A stretch of DNA of 64,000 bases from Kallotenue papyrolyticum (GTDB taxonomy: Bacteria; Chloroflexota; Chloroflexia; Chloroflexales; Kallotenuaceae): assembly GCF_000526415.1 (NCBI RefSeq), contig NZ_JAGA01000003.1:744001-808000 (forward strand), given 5' to 3'. The translations under genes were made by a program, and so were the position numbers. Below the pieces are notes generated by a model that saw only the letters and a list, made by a program, of their open reading frames with translations, did not search any database and had not been told where the DNA came from. Shown in pieces: positions 43,548-54,926 of this stretch (position 1 is the stretch's first letter; the number at the start of each line of letters is the position of its first letter).

Positions 43548-43834
43548 TGATGATGTCGTGAGAAAGCTATTTTATCGCATATACGTCTTTATGACGTGCC
43601 TGCTGTATGATTGGGTATACCCCGTAAGATAAGGCATACAAAGCTTATCCCATGCACGGGTTCATAATGCTATGATACGCTAGAGGGGCAAGAGAAGCTG
43701 CACAACGGCGTGCGTTACCCGCTTGGGATAGGAGGGTGGGTTTGCTCCCGATATGGGGAAAAACCCAAAGCCAGGAAACTGCCAAAAAGCGTGGCGCGCA
43801 CCCTAAGTCTGGTGCACGCTATGTTAGGCGGTTC
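43548..43834. other. structured intergenic region, possible degenerate attC at its right end
   Basis: No gene is seen. GCGTGGCGCGCACC (43789-43802) pairs with GGTGCACGC (43811-43819), and the GTTAGGC/GCCTAAC box at 43823-43829 directly borders the methyltransferase stop. This could be a shortened, minus-oriented attC, but only one outer box is clear. The remaining 230 bp contain several short inverted repeats, and I assign them no function. Confidence 0.4.
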
Positions 43835-44566
43835 TTAAAAACCATAAACTGATACATGCGCTTTGCTATTGATATCGAATGCGGTTCGCCGCCAATTCGA
43901 AAACCTTTGAACAAGCCGCATACCTGCAATGCGCGCCATTAAATCCATTTCGCCAGGAGTAATTAAGCGACAAACAATTGGCAACATCGTTATACCCCGT
44001 GCAGTAAATTGAACATGGTTTTCTTCAAGTAACTGGGTGACTGGGTCATAACGGGCGACATCAAGTACAACCGTTTCTTTGCCTACATACTCAGCGTGAA
44101 CATAATCTGATTTGTCTGGGGAAATCCAGGCATGAGGCAACGCGGTTTCCACTATGAAATATCCATTGGGGGTAAGGTGGCGTGCAGCGTTTTCAAAGCA
44201 ACGAATCTGGTCATCTGCGGTGAGGAGATTAAATATTGTGTTAAAGACCAAATATACGAGAGAGTAACGCCGATTGGTTGTTGCGCTACTCATATCCCCG
44301 ATGATTACATTGATATTTTGTCCTCCGGGTTTGGCGCGGAGCTGCTCAACCATATGGGGCGATAATTCAATGCCATCAACTTGGATCCCCTTGGTTGCTA
44401 ACGGAAGTGCGATTCGACCCGTACCAATTGCAAACTCAAGAGCGGAGCCTTCTTTTGCAAACTCTGCAAGAAACGCAACCGCATCTTCTTCATCACCGCG
44501 CCTGTAATCATCGTAATGTGCAGCTACATCTGGGCCGAAACTGGTTGCGGGGTCAAAATCTTTCAT
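43835..44566 (-). CDS. SAM-dependent methyltransferase (leftward cassette gene)
   Basis: A 243-residue class I methyltransferase. Start ATG 44566 (MKDFDPATSFGPDVAAHYDDY) matches the family; an upstream in-frame extension is unrelated in character. Motif I is ALEFAIGTGRIALPLATKG, the acidic motif follows in VDGIELSPHMVEQLRAKPGG, and VIIGDMSS plus YSLVYLVFNTIFNLLT complete the site. The C-terminal RLVQRFSNWRRTAF...VSVYG is typical of 'methyltransferase domain 25'-type small-molecule enzymes. Substrate unknown. It is AT-rich relative to neighbours. Confidence 0.88.
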   Translation of the reverse strand: MKDFDPATSFGPDVAAHYDDYRRGDEEDAVAFLAEFAKEGSALEFAIGTGRIALPLATKGIQVDGIELSPHMVEQLRAKPGGQNINVIIGDMSSATTNRRYSLVYLVFNTIFNLLTADDQIRCFENAARHLTPNGYFIVETALPHAWISPDKSDYVHAEYVGKETVVLDVARYDPVTQLLEENHVQFTARGITMLPIVCRLITPGEMDLMARIAGMRLVQRFSNWRRTAFDINSKAHVSVYGF

Positions 44567-44627
44567 TTTTATTCGCCTTCTTTTTATGTTTCTAAATAGG
44601 CGGGTTGGGCCGCGGAAGCCGAAATCC

Positions 44628-44996
44628 CTAGCTAGCTTGTTCACCCGAACTTGGGGCCCCTAGCTCGATGGTGAACCCGCCTGGTGCCTTTACATAGAAT
44701 GTATACCCGTGATGCCGCTCCGGCGATGTCACATCGTAGCCATCATCCTTCAGGCGGCGATTGATCGCGTCCACCTGCGCTTCGCTCTCGACAACGAAAC
44801 CAATATGAAAGTTATCGGGATAGCTGACTTGGGTAGTCTTACCCGCCTTCATTAAGGTTAGCACGGATCCATCGTCGTCCGTGACAAATGCCATACCGGC
44901 GTTCCCTCCGATACTCCGCAGCCCGAAATACGTTTCTAAGAACGCACTCGCCGCCCGCACGTCCGTGACAGTAAGATTGACATGGTTCAGTTTCAT
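44628..44996 (-). CDS. VOC/glyoxalase-fold protein (leftward cassette gene)
   Basis: A 122-residue VOC protein: KLNHVNLTVTDVRAASAFLETYFGLRSIGGN with metal His in the first strand, NFHIGFVVESEAQVDAINRRLKDDGYDV in the middle and FYVKAPGGFTIELGAP with terminal Glu. All usual metal-ligand positions appear present, so glyoxalase-like or dioxygenase activity is possible. AAGGAGACGAACGC provides the ribosome-binding site. It lies downstream (minus sense) of the attC at 45143, so it is the next cassette gene in the leftward series. Confidence 0.88.
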   Translation of the reverse strand: MKLNHVNLTVTDVRAASAFLETYFGLRSIGGNAGMAFVTDDDGSVLTLMKAGKTTQVSYPDNFHIGFVVESEAQVDAINRRLKDDGYDVTSPERHHGYTFYVKAPGGFTIELGAPSSGEQAS

Positions 44997-45142
44997 CTGC
45001 GTTCGTCTCCTTCGTTATGATGAGGTAGCACAAAGGTAGAACAGCTATAGGTCATGACAGGTCATGAGCCGATTTACTGCCAAATGCAACGATGTCAGCA
45101 TACTATACGGCATGGGTCGCTACGGTAGGCGCGCTCACAGCG

Positions 45143-45208
45143 GCCCAACGCAGTGTTCAGCCGCGCGCGGAACGAAGCGTAGCGCATCGGCTGGAACACG
45201 GGTTGGGC
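45143..45208 (-). other. attC site, minus orientation
   Basis: Minus strand left: GCCCAAC, CCGTGTTCCAGCCGATGCGC. Right: GCGCGCGGCTGAACACTGC, GTTGGGC. At 66 bp, the arm asymmetry (CCAGCCGAT against CGGCTGAA) gives leftward orientation, in agreement with flanking genes. Confidence 0.85.
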
Positions 45209-45512
45209 TAACGCACGCGGCCCACGCACGATCCGCTGATGCTCCACGAAGCGCGCAGCGGGCGCGCACGTCTGCTTCTATGACACTCCGCGAGTCAACC
45301 CCTGCCGCTCGTCTGAACCCCTGCGAGCCGCCCGCTTGGCGCGCCCTGACGAAGGCCGTGGGCATCAGCGGAAGCCGGGACGCGGGCGCAAGAGCAAACC
45401 CGGATGAGCATCGGCGAGGGCAGGGTGCTGGCACTCAACCACCAACGCGAGCCGCCCGCGTGCCGGCGCAATGGCGTTGACACAGAGAGCGCTCGCCCTA
45501 ACACCCGTGAGT
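45209..45512. other. ORF-less leftward cassette body
   Basis: This is a 304-bp GC-rich stretch between two minus-oriented attC sites. No gene is supportable. GCGAGCCGCCCGC occurs at about 45327 and again near 45449, and a GTTAGGG box (minus strand) lies near 45500. It is likely a non-coding cassette or a heavily decayed one. Confidence 0.55.
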
Positions 45513-45635
45513 GCCCAACGGTGGAGCTGAGACGCGCGCCCTGAAGCCTGTACGAGCTTTCCAAGCACGATCCGTGCAGAAACTGCACGAGTTTTTGCCA
45601 CGTAAGCGCGCGTCGTTTTCAACGACTTGTTGGAC
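45513..45635 (-). other. attC site, minus orientation, after MBL-fold gene
   Basis: Minus strand left: GTCCAAC, AAGTCGTTGAAAACGACGCGCG. Right: GGGCGCGCGTCTCAGCTCCACC, GTTGGGC. The 123-bp site has a long loop. Arms pair less well than in the short sites. Confidence 0.7.
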
Positions 45636-45669
45636 GGCACGCTAGACCAGTTACGATTTACTTGCATCC

Positions 45670-46416
45670 TCACTCATAGTACTCCAGCAGCTTTTTTAGG
45701 CTTTCCCACTGTTCCTGTTCATGACCAAAAATTACCAGCCCAACCTTCTCTCGTTCCACCAGATCAAGGAGCTTGTTGGTACTGGCGCGAATCGCTTCGG
45801 TGTCCGGGGTACTCCCATCCTCCGCCAGGTCACGAACAAAGCTCTTGCGGAAGGCTACCGCGTCAATCGTGAGGAGCACCGTGCCGGTGTTGGGCAGCCG
45901 CACCAGCACCGATTGATGTCCCGGCACATGCCCGCTCGTCTCAATCAGCTCCAGCCCCGGCAGCAGTTCCGTGTCCCCGTCCACCAACCGAATGCGCTCC
46001 ATTGGTTGGTCCCATTGGGATCGAACAACAGCATACCGTGGGTTGCTCGCCGCATCCTCATGATGCACACGCTGCACAACATAGTGCGCCTTCGTGAAGG
46101 CTGCGTGTCTGCCGGCATGGTCGCCATCATAATGCGTCGAAATGACGGTATCAATATCGTTCGGGCTTAAGCCAATGCTCGCCAATTGCTCGATAACGTC
46201 CCGCCCATTCTCGAACTCCGATTCTCCTTCCGGCAGCCTCTCCGGGAGACCAGTGTCAATCAAAATATTCTTGCCGTCACCCGTTTGCACGAGATAGCAC
46301 ACAATCGGAATCTGGTAGTCCGGCATGGAACCAACCTGCATGAGATACAGACGCTTCACCGCAGTCTGGCTCATAAATGCGTCCCCGACCACAGTGTTCT
46401 TGTTGTACTGCGCCAT
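45670..46416 (-). CDS. metallo-beta-lactamase-fold hydrolase, N-acyl-homoserine lactonase-like (leftward cassette gene)
   Basis: A 248-residue MBL-fold protein; ATG 46416 follows AAAGGAGGAG. It resembles AHL lactonases in its opening VKRLYLMQVGSMPDYQIPIVCYLVQTGDGKNILIDTGLP, in the ETSGHVPGHQSVLVRLPNTGTVLLTIDA strand with zinc-binding His, and in the late IFGHEQEQWESLKK. The metal motif is HYDGDHAG, with Asp in place of the second His of the usual HxHxDH, which may change metal binding. Quorum-signal cleavage is only a possibility. Its stop is 35 bp from attC. Confidence 0.85.
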   Translation of the reverse strand: MAQYNKNTVVGDAFMSQTAVKRLYLMQVGSMPDYQIPIVCYLVQTGDGKNILIDTGLPERLPEGESEFENGRDVIEQLASIGLSPNDIDTVISTHYDGDHAGRHAAFTKAHYVVQRVHHEDAASNPRYAVVRSQWDQPMERIRLVDGDTELLPGLELIETSGHVPGHQSVLVRLPNTGTVLLTIDAVAFRKSFVRDLAEDGSTPDTEAIRASTNKLLDLVEREKVGLVIFGHEQEQWESLKKLLEYYE

Positions 46417-46584
46417 GTCACTCCTCCTTTGCTGATGTCGCCATCGTCGCACCGATGTGTGACAGCCACGGTCACAGGAATAACAGTCAAGAATCGTAGC
46501 TCTCAACCGTATTGGACGGTATTGTCCCACGTAGCAGCAAACTGGATCGCAGGGGGGATACGATGGGCCGCCTTCCCACCTGCA
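46417..46584. other. short intergenic region upstream of the MBL gene
   Basis: No attC is recognisable between the isochorismatase fragment and the MBL gene, so a site may have been lost when the isochorismatase 3' end was deleted. Nothing else is seen. Confidence 0.35.
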
Positions 46585-46977
46585 CTAGAGCGGCCTTGGT
46601 TCCTCGCACGCGCATCTGTGACACCGCATGCTTCGTGGAACGACGGCTCCGGCAAGAGCGAGATGCGTCGCGCCGAGTTTGGCAAGTTCCAGTTCGAAGG
46701 TTGTTTGCTCGAACGCCGAATTGAAGTGCTTATGAATGACCGGCTCACCAGGAGCCGGTGCCAGTTCTGGCACCCACTGCCATGCGGGACTGCCGTAGGC
46801 CAATTCCTCGTCAGGGTGTTGCACCCAGATCACCGGCACCCCCTGAGCGCGAGCCCGCGCCACCGCGCACGATATGTTCTGGATGACCCGCGGGGCTTCC
46901 CATAAATCGCTCATCACGCCGACTTGAGCGTCGATGATCACTAAAACTCCCTTGTTACCAGCACGTACGGTGGCCAT
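46585..46977 (-). pseudogene. isochorismatase-family hydrolase, 3'-truncated
   Basis: The N-terminal 105 residues match the cysteine-hydrolase family: KGVLVIIDAQVGVM with catalytic Asp, VPVIWVQHPDEELAYGSPAWQWVPEL, and the VIHKHFNSAFEQTTFELELAKLGATHLALAG strand with catalytic Lys. At the position where the family continues to the 'TDxCV' nucleophile Cys, the frame runs into unrelated sequence (VVPRSMRCHRCACEEPRPL) and stops. With no catalytic Cys and about 70 residues missing, it is almost certainly inactive. Confidence 0.8.
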
Positions 46978-47065
46978 TACCCTGTCTTCCTGAAGCAATT
47001 GATCGTATTCCGATACGCTCGTAGAACCAGCACGGAGGTTGTCGCGCGCGTTGTTCGAGCGAGCG

Positions 47066-47184
47066 GCCCAACGACAGGCGTTCAGCCACCCCTGGAGGGC
47101 CTGTCGCCAACGGCCCCGGACCCTCCGGAGCCCACCCCGGCCATCGGCCTCGCCCCTTGGGGTCGGCTGTAACGATAGTTCGCC
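47066..47184 (-). other. attC site, minus orientation
   Basis: Minus strand left: GGCGAAC, TATCGTTACAGCCGACCCC. Right: GGTGGCTGAACGCCTGTC, GTTGGGC. The 119-bp site encloses a GC-rich loop. Directly follows the tiny gap after the attC at 47305. Confidence 0.75.
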
Positions 47185-47304
47185 GGCCCCACCCGCCTGC
47201 GGCCACGGACCGGGCCACGATGGCTACGGGTGCCGAACTCGCCGGCGGCCGGGTTAGTCAAGGCGATTTTTGCGCAAAACGAGACGAGGGAGATGGCATT
47301 GGCC

Positions 47305-47368
47305 GCCTAACAGTCCGCGCTTCACCTGCGCTGCAAAGCGGGGACGTCAGGTGAGGCGCGGGTTGGGC
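47305..47368 (-). other. attC site, minus orientation, after FAD monooxygenase-like gene
   Basis: Minus strand left: GCCCAAC, CCGCGCCTCACCTGACG. Right: CGCAGGTGAAGCGCGGACT, GTTAGGC. The 64-bp site begins 13 bp past the FAD gene's stop, the normal spacing for a cassette gene. Confidence 0.85.
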
Positions 47369-47380
47369 GGCCTCCGGCAG

Positions 47381-48706
47381 CTACCCTCGCAGCACCCGCC
47401 ACATGATCCCTGGCCGCATCAGGCTCTGGGGCGGGGCCAGAAGCGTGGCTACGTCGTTGAAGGCCCGGGCTACGGTCGGATCGCGGTGCGCTGCCCGATG
47501 CAGCCGCTCCATGTAGGCGTTGATGAAGCGGATAGAGGTCGTGCGCCTGCCTTCCGCCTCCGGAAAGCGCAGGTCGCCGCCGATCACGATCTGCCAGGGG
47601 ATGTCGATGCTCCTCGCCGCCCGCCGGAAGAAGCGCCGCCACAGCCCTTCGGTCCCCTGGCGCAATTCGTGCTGCAAATCTAGCGCTTCCATGGCCGCCA
47701 CCGACATGCCTTGGCCGTAAATGGGGTTGAAACTGCACAGGGCATCGCCTATGATCAGGAAGCCCTCCGGAAAACGGGTCAGACGCTCGTACCGATGTCG
47801 TTGATTGGCTCTGACACGGTAGGGGAGAAAATCGGAGAGCGGCTCGGCGTCCTTGATCACCGCGTAGATCTCCGGTACGGGCAGGCTCCTGGCGAAAGCG
47901 AGAAAGCCTTCGTCATCCCTCGGGGGCGAATCCCCAGCGAAGCCGATCAGGGTGAGCGTCCAGCGCTCCCCTTCTTGGGCAAGCATCACCGCACCTCGCT
48001 TGAGGGTGGGTGAAAGGGTGATCACAACCACCTTTGCGCCATTTAGATGCCCCGGATGCCGGCGATACAGGCGGGTTACCCCGGCCAGATTGATCGTCAC
48101 CTGTTCCTCCTCCGGCGGTGGATAGCCCATCTCCTCCAGCCAACGCGGGGCACGGGAGCCGCGGCCGCTGGCGTCCACCACCAGGTCGGCCTCCAACACC
48201 TCCTCGGCGCTGCCCTCTGCCCGGCGCAGCAGTCGTACCCCGCGCACCCGGCTGCGGCGTTCCGATGGCACCAGCCCCAGCGCATCGCACTGCTCGATGG
48301 CCTTCACATTGGGCAGGGCCATCAGCCGCTGCCGCACGTAGCCTTCCAGCAGCGGTCGGCTGACGCACAATGCGCCGTTGCGACCATCGCCGTTGGTAAA
48401 ACGGGCATGATAGCCGCCGCCGTCGAACCAGATCAGCTCCTTCTCAGGCCGGTCGAGGAGCGGTGCGCCTTGCGCCATCAGATCGGCAGTCAGGCCGGGA
48501 AACATCCCCTCCAGGATCGAGCCACCCCGCAGCAGCAGGGCATGGGTGTGGCGGCCCTGGGGCACCCCCTTGCGGTTTTTGCCCATTGGCGGGAAGGCAT
48601 CCCGCTCGATGAGGGTGACCTGCTCGAAGAAATCGGCCAGAGCCCGGGCGGCCAACAGCCCGCCCATGCTGGCCCCGATGACGACGGCTTGCTTTTGATA
48701 GGACAT
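47381..48706 (-). CDS. FAD-dependent monooxygenase-like oxidoreductase
   Basis: A 441-residue flavoprotein; ATG 48706 follows GGGAGATAATC. The N-terminal Rossmann motif (AVVIGASMGGLLAARAL) and GRHTHALLLRGGSILEGMFPG recall geranylgeranyl reductase/UbiH-type monooxygenases, and DLVVDASGRGSRAPRWLEEMGY plus FLIIGDALCSFNPIYGQGMSVAAMEALDL carry the second and third FAD contacts (GD motif). Substrate unknown. It may be a cassette gene, since attC lies directly downstream, or may form an operon with the hydrolase and methyltransferase upstream (41 bp gap). Confidence 0.88.
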   Translation of the reverse strand: MSYQKQAVVIGASMGGLLAARALADFFEQVTLIERDAFPPMGKNRKGVPQGRHTHALLLRGGSILEGMFPGLTADLMAQGAPLLDRPEKELIWFDGGGYHARFTNGDGRNGALCVSRPLLEGYVRQRLMALPNVKAIEQCDALGLVPSERRSRVRGVRLLRRAEGSAEEVLEADLVVDASGRGSRAPRWLEEMGYPPPEEEQVTINLAGVTRLYRRHPGHLNGAKVVVITLSPTLKRGAVMLAQEGERWTLTLIGFAGDSPPRDDEGFLAFARSLPVPEIYAVIKDAEPLSDFLPYRVRANQRHRYERLTRFPEGFLIIGDALCSFNPIYGQGMSVAAMEALDLQHELRQGTEGLWRRFFRRAARSIDIPWQIVIGGDLRFPEAEGRRTTSIRFINAYMERLHRAAHRDPTVARAFNDVATLLAPPQSLMRPGIMWRVLRG

Positions 48707-48747
48707 GATTATCTCCCTCTGAAAATGGGCGGCCCAAAGGGGCGCGC

Positions 48748-49609
48748 CTACCGTTGGGTCTGCTTCTGCAGGAAGGGGATGAGGGCACCGGCGACGGCTT
48801 CGGGATCGTCGACGAAGGGCCAGTGACCACTCCGCTCCAGGATCACGATGTGGGCGCGGGGGAAGAACTCCCGCTGGCGCTCGGCGAACCGCACCGGCAC
48901 GAAGGGGTCGGCTGCGCCCCAGACAACCAGAACCGGCACGTCCAGTTGCCGGAAGATTGTCCCCAGTTCCTCGGCCATCTGGCCGGGGTTGTTTGTGGCC
49001 CGGTAGAGGCGCAGGACCGCCCGCTTCGTGCCCCAGTCCAGATCGCGGTACATGCGGTCCACCATGGCCTCGGGGAGGCCGCGGGGATTGCTGCGCTGGA
49101 TCAAAAAACCAAACCCGAAGCGGGTGGTTGTGGCCTGGAAGAGTTCGCCCAGGATGGGTGTGCGCCAGATGCGGGCCAGGGAGTGCCAGCGGTAGCCGGG
49201 CATGATGCCGATGTTGGTGAGCACCACGCTGGCCAGCCGCGCCGGATATTGGGCCGCCCAGGCCAGGCCCCACGGCCCGCCGAAGTCGTGCAGCACCAGG
49301 TGCGCCCGGCGCACACCCAGGTGGTTCAGGACGCCGCCCAGGTGGCGAGCGTAGCCTTCGACAGTGTACTCGAGGTCTTTGGGCTTGTCCCCCTGGCCGA
49401 AGCCGGGCATATCCGGGGCCACGGCACGGGCGAGCGCCCACCCGGCCCAGCAGGCCGCGCCAGTCCTCCGACGAGCCTGGGTTGCCGTGGACGAAAACCA
49501 CCGCTTCCTCGCTGTGCCGGTCGCCGCTTTCCAGGTAGGGAGAGCGGATGCCCTGGTAGGTGAGCATGCCCTGGGTCACTTCGGTCGGTTTTGTGGTGAT
49601 AGCAACCAT
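48748..49609 (-). pseudogene. alpha/beta-fold hydrolase with a frameshift
   Basis: Two frames together encode a complete hydrolase. From 49609: TYQGIRSPYLESGDRHSEEAVVFVHGNPGSSEDWRGLL (oxyanion HGNPGS). After a single shift near 49430-49440: APDMPGFGQGDKP, LVLHDFGGPWGLAWAAQYP and VVWGAADPFVP, with the final His in ILERSGHWPFVDDP. The nucleophile position reads HDFGG, so Asp takes the Ser place as in haloalkane dehalogenases and epoxide hydrolases. A start within the second frame would lose the oxyanion region. One base miscall could also produce this. Confidence 0.8.
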
Positions 49610-49617
49610 TTCGTTGG

Positions 49618-50463
49618 CTAATCTTTGCGCGCCCAGGCGGCTACCAGCGACGGCGTGACCAGCGTACAACCCTTCTCCACCGCTTCCTGCCGCATGCGCT
49701 CGGCCAGGGTGTCCACCTGCACCGCTTCGGCGGTGGCTATGCCGGTTTGCTGCATCAGCGGCAGCAGGGTGCGGGTCAACTGCTCGATCCAGGCGTAGAT
49801 GGCCGAGTCCGTCCCGCTTTCGTAGCGGGCCATGGCAATGGTTTGGGCGCCCGGCAGCCCGGCCTGCTCGAAGATGCGCCGGAGTTTCACCCCGGTGCGG
49901 GTGTCTGCTCCCAAGCGGGTGAGAGTCTGGGTGATGCGGCTGCCAGCGGCCATGTACGTTTCGCAGATGGGATCACACATCACTTCAGCTAGGGGCGCCA
50001 CCGGCGTATCCAGTTCCTGAAAGGCAACGATGCCACCTGGCTTGACGAACGCCAGCAGCCGCCTCAGCACTGCCGCCGGGTCGGGGAAGTACATCAACAC
50101 CAAGCGGCCGATGAGGGCGTCCACAGGTGCATCGGGCACCCACTGGGTTGCGTCCGCGGCGATGAAGCACACATTCTCCAGCCCGGCCTGCTGCGCCCGC
50201 TGTTTGGCATACGCAACTGCTTCTGGCGCCCGGTCCACGCCGATGACCGCTCCCTCCGGCCCGACCAGCTTGGACGCCAGGAACGAGACATCGCCGGCGC
50301 CGCAGCCCACGTCCAGCACGCGCATACCGGGGGCCAGGCCGGCTCTGTGGAGCATATATTCTGTCAGTTCGCCCAGAAAGCGACCTTGATGCACCAGCCG
50401 CTCCAATTCTTGCTGGGTGTGAGTCAGGGCGTATTGATTAGACAAGGTTTGTGTGGATGCCAT
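49618..50463 (-). CDS. SAM-dependent methyltransferase
   Basis: A 281-residue class I methyltransferase; ATG 50463 follows ATGGAGG. Motif I MRVLDVGCGAGDVSFLASKL lies near residue 48-68, and GVDRAPEAVAYAKQRAQQAGLENVCFIAADATQW and LVLMYFPDPAAVLRRLLAFVKPGGIVAFQELD match UbiE/COQ5-like small-molecule enzymes. It is first of three leftward genes (methyltransferase, hydrolase, FAD monooxygenase), a combination seen in pathways for tailoring or degrading aromatic compounds. No specific product can be inferred. Confidence 0.88.
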   Translation of the reverse strand: MASTQTLSNQYALTHTQQELERLVHQGRFLGELTEYMLHRAGLAPGMRVLDVGCGAGDVSFLASKLVGPEGAVIGVDRAPEAVAYAKQRAQQAGLENVCFIAADATQWVPDAPVDALIGRLVLMYFPDPAAVLRRLLAFVKPGGIVAFQELDTPVAPLAEVMCDPICETYMAAGSRITQTLTRLGADTRTGVKLRRIFEQAGLPGAQTIAMARYESGTDSAIYAWIEQLTRTLLPLMQQTGIATAEAVQVDTLAERMRQEAVEKGCTLVTPSLVAAWARKD

Positions 50464-50806
50464 GTTATACCTCCATTTGTGTGAGACATGTTCAAGGAAG
50501 GGCGCACGGCCGTACACCCTTACGAATGGCTTATCCTCGCGGCCGGATGGGTTCGGGCATCACCTGCGACACATCTCAAAGCTGGACCGTAACGCCCGGC
50601 TGACGCAGCACGGTAGGAATTCATTCCGCGCGCCTTTTCGTTATAGGCCGCCATCTGTTTCTGCGGCGGCAGGTTTCAGGCGACAATTGCCAGTGCCATT
50701 GGATATGCCTCCTTTCGTGAGAAGAATCGGTCGGTTGGGTTTCTTGTGGGGGAATATAAGGCCAGGCGATGCCAAGTTTCCAGCCAAAAAACTGCTAACT
50801 TTTTGC
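50464..50806. other. gap between methyltransferase promoter and hsd operon terminator
   Basis: No convincing gene. A seven-codon minus-strand frame near 50690 follows AAAGGAGG, but is too short to support. Boxes such as GCCTATAAC (minus strand, near 50650) vaguely recall attC halves without a partner. Confidence 0.35.
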
Positions 50807-50841
50807 CAAAAAAAGAGACGGTCACCTGAATGGTGGCCGTC
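50807..50841 (-). terminator. intrinsic terminator of the hsd operon
   Basis: On the minus strand GACGGCCACC and GGTGACCGTC form a 10-bp stem with one G-T pair and a 5-nt loop, followed by CTC and seven T. This is a good rho-independent terminator for leftward transcription, 197 bp past the last gene of the restriction operon. Confidence 0.78.
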
Positions 50842-51037
50842 ATCGGCGAGGGTAAGCGGTGCGGGTGCTGCTTCGTATATGTAGTGCTATGTCAAAGGTG
50901 ATTCCAGGGATGGGGAGCAGGCCAGGGGCCTGCGTACCCAGGCGATCGATTGCTGACGGACCGGCTACGTAGGCTCATTTGAACTACAGAAAGGAGCTTG
51001 GCAGGGCATCAGGGCGATGTATCTGGCCAACAGTTCC

Positions 51038-51375
51038 TTAACCTTGTGTGACCGCATTCGACCATGCAGCCAGGTAGGCCTTTACCAGAGTGCGAAACAG
51101 TTTGTTGTGGCTTCCGTGCTCGAGCTTGAGATGCACGAGCTCGTGTACGATGACTTCGTGACGGAATCCGGCCGGCTGTGTCAGCAGTTCCTCATTGAGG
51201 GTGAGCCGCCCACGGGTGGAAATACTGGCCCACTTGCGCGGCATTGGGCGCACATGGATCTCCCGAAGACGGTCTGCCACTCCGATGCGCTCCGCCCAGG
51301 CCAGGGCTTCGGCAACCAGGATATCGCGGGTGATCGCCTGTTGGAGCAAAGTATGGGGGCCTTGCGAACCCTTGG

Positions 51376-51379
<4 letters not shown>
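51038..51379 (-). CDS. YgjP-like (DUF45) zinc metallopeptidase-fold protein, hsd-linked
   Basis: A 113-residue protein with HELVHLKLEHGSHNKLF near residues 78-95: the HExxH zinc motif and a further His, which define the YgjP/DUF45 group. RHEVIVHELVHL and the C-terminal VKAYLAAWSNAV complete the domain. Members often sit at the end of type I restriction operons, though their role is unclear. ATG 51379 overlaps the hsdR stop by 4 bp (ATGA), so it is translated with HsdR. It is shorter than free-standing YgjP (about 165 or more residues). Confidence 0.85.
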
Positions 51380-54269
<2,890 letters not shown>

Positions 54270-54273
<4 letters not shown>

Positions 54274-54926
54274 GGTTCGTCCTCCTCAGTGGGGCGACCC
54301 ACCGGGCCGCCCGTACGGTCGTTCAGCATGCGCCAGATGTCCCGCGCTACGGGATCCGTGCCGGTGGCGGCGGGGTTGTAGCGGTCCAGATGCCAGCGCC
54401 GGGGGTTGTCGAGGATGTATTGGCGGATGGCGGTCAATGCACGTTCATCCCGGATGATGTGTTCGTAATAATTGCGTTGCCAGACGGTGTGCACGGTGGT
54501 GTGTTGCCGTGCCCATTTGGTGACACCAATTTTGAATCCCCGGATGATAGACCCGATGGTTTTGGATGTGCCGTGGGGTTGTTCATCGGAACGTAGGGGC
54601 GAAAAATTTTTCGCCCCTACGTTTTTCGCCCCTACGTTTTTCGCCCCATCATCATCCACAATCCAAATGATGCCGTGCGCATGGTTGGGCATGATGACGA
54701 ATGTGTCCAACGTGGCGTGGGGAAAATGGTCGGGGATGGCCAACCAACATTGGCGGGCAATTTCCCCCAATGCATTCAACACCATCCCCTCATCCACTAC
54801 CTGCCCGAACAGATGCGCCCGTTCGTGGGTGCAGATGGTGACGAAATAGGCGCCGGGTTGGGTGTAATCGTATCCCGGCAACCGAATGGACCGGCGGTGG
54901 TGGCGGTTGGGATCGTAGCGGGTCAT
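54270..54926 (-). CDS. REP-associated tyrosine transposase (RAYT/Y1 HUH), copy 1, inside the hsd operon
   Basis: A 218-residue TnpA_REP-type protein. The Y1 HUH nuclease motif is [12 protein letters not shown] (His-x-His) and the tyrosine lies in [13 protein letters not shown], both intact, after an opening [23 protein letters not shown]. An insert of three GAKN units ([15 protein letters not shown]) separates the HUH and Tyr parts and is encoded by REP-type DNA. Its ends overlap hsdS and hsdR by ATGA on both sides. RAYTs act on REP palindromes and are often domesticated. Copy 2 at 56329 is nearly identical outside the repeats. Confidence 0.9.
54592..54647. repeat. REP palindrome plus 15-bp units within RAYT copy 1
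   Basis: CGTAGGGGCGAAAAA is followed by its complement and then by further TTTTTCGCCCCTACG units, three half-units in one direction. The block is in frame with the transposase and encodes GAKNV repeats. Confidence 0.9.

Noticed and set aside
46503-46748. The isochorismatase fragment continuing by frameshift into a full enzyme
   Set aside because: None of the three frames downstream gives the expected 'TDxCV' nucleophile block, so this is a truncation and not a single frameshift.
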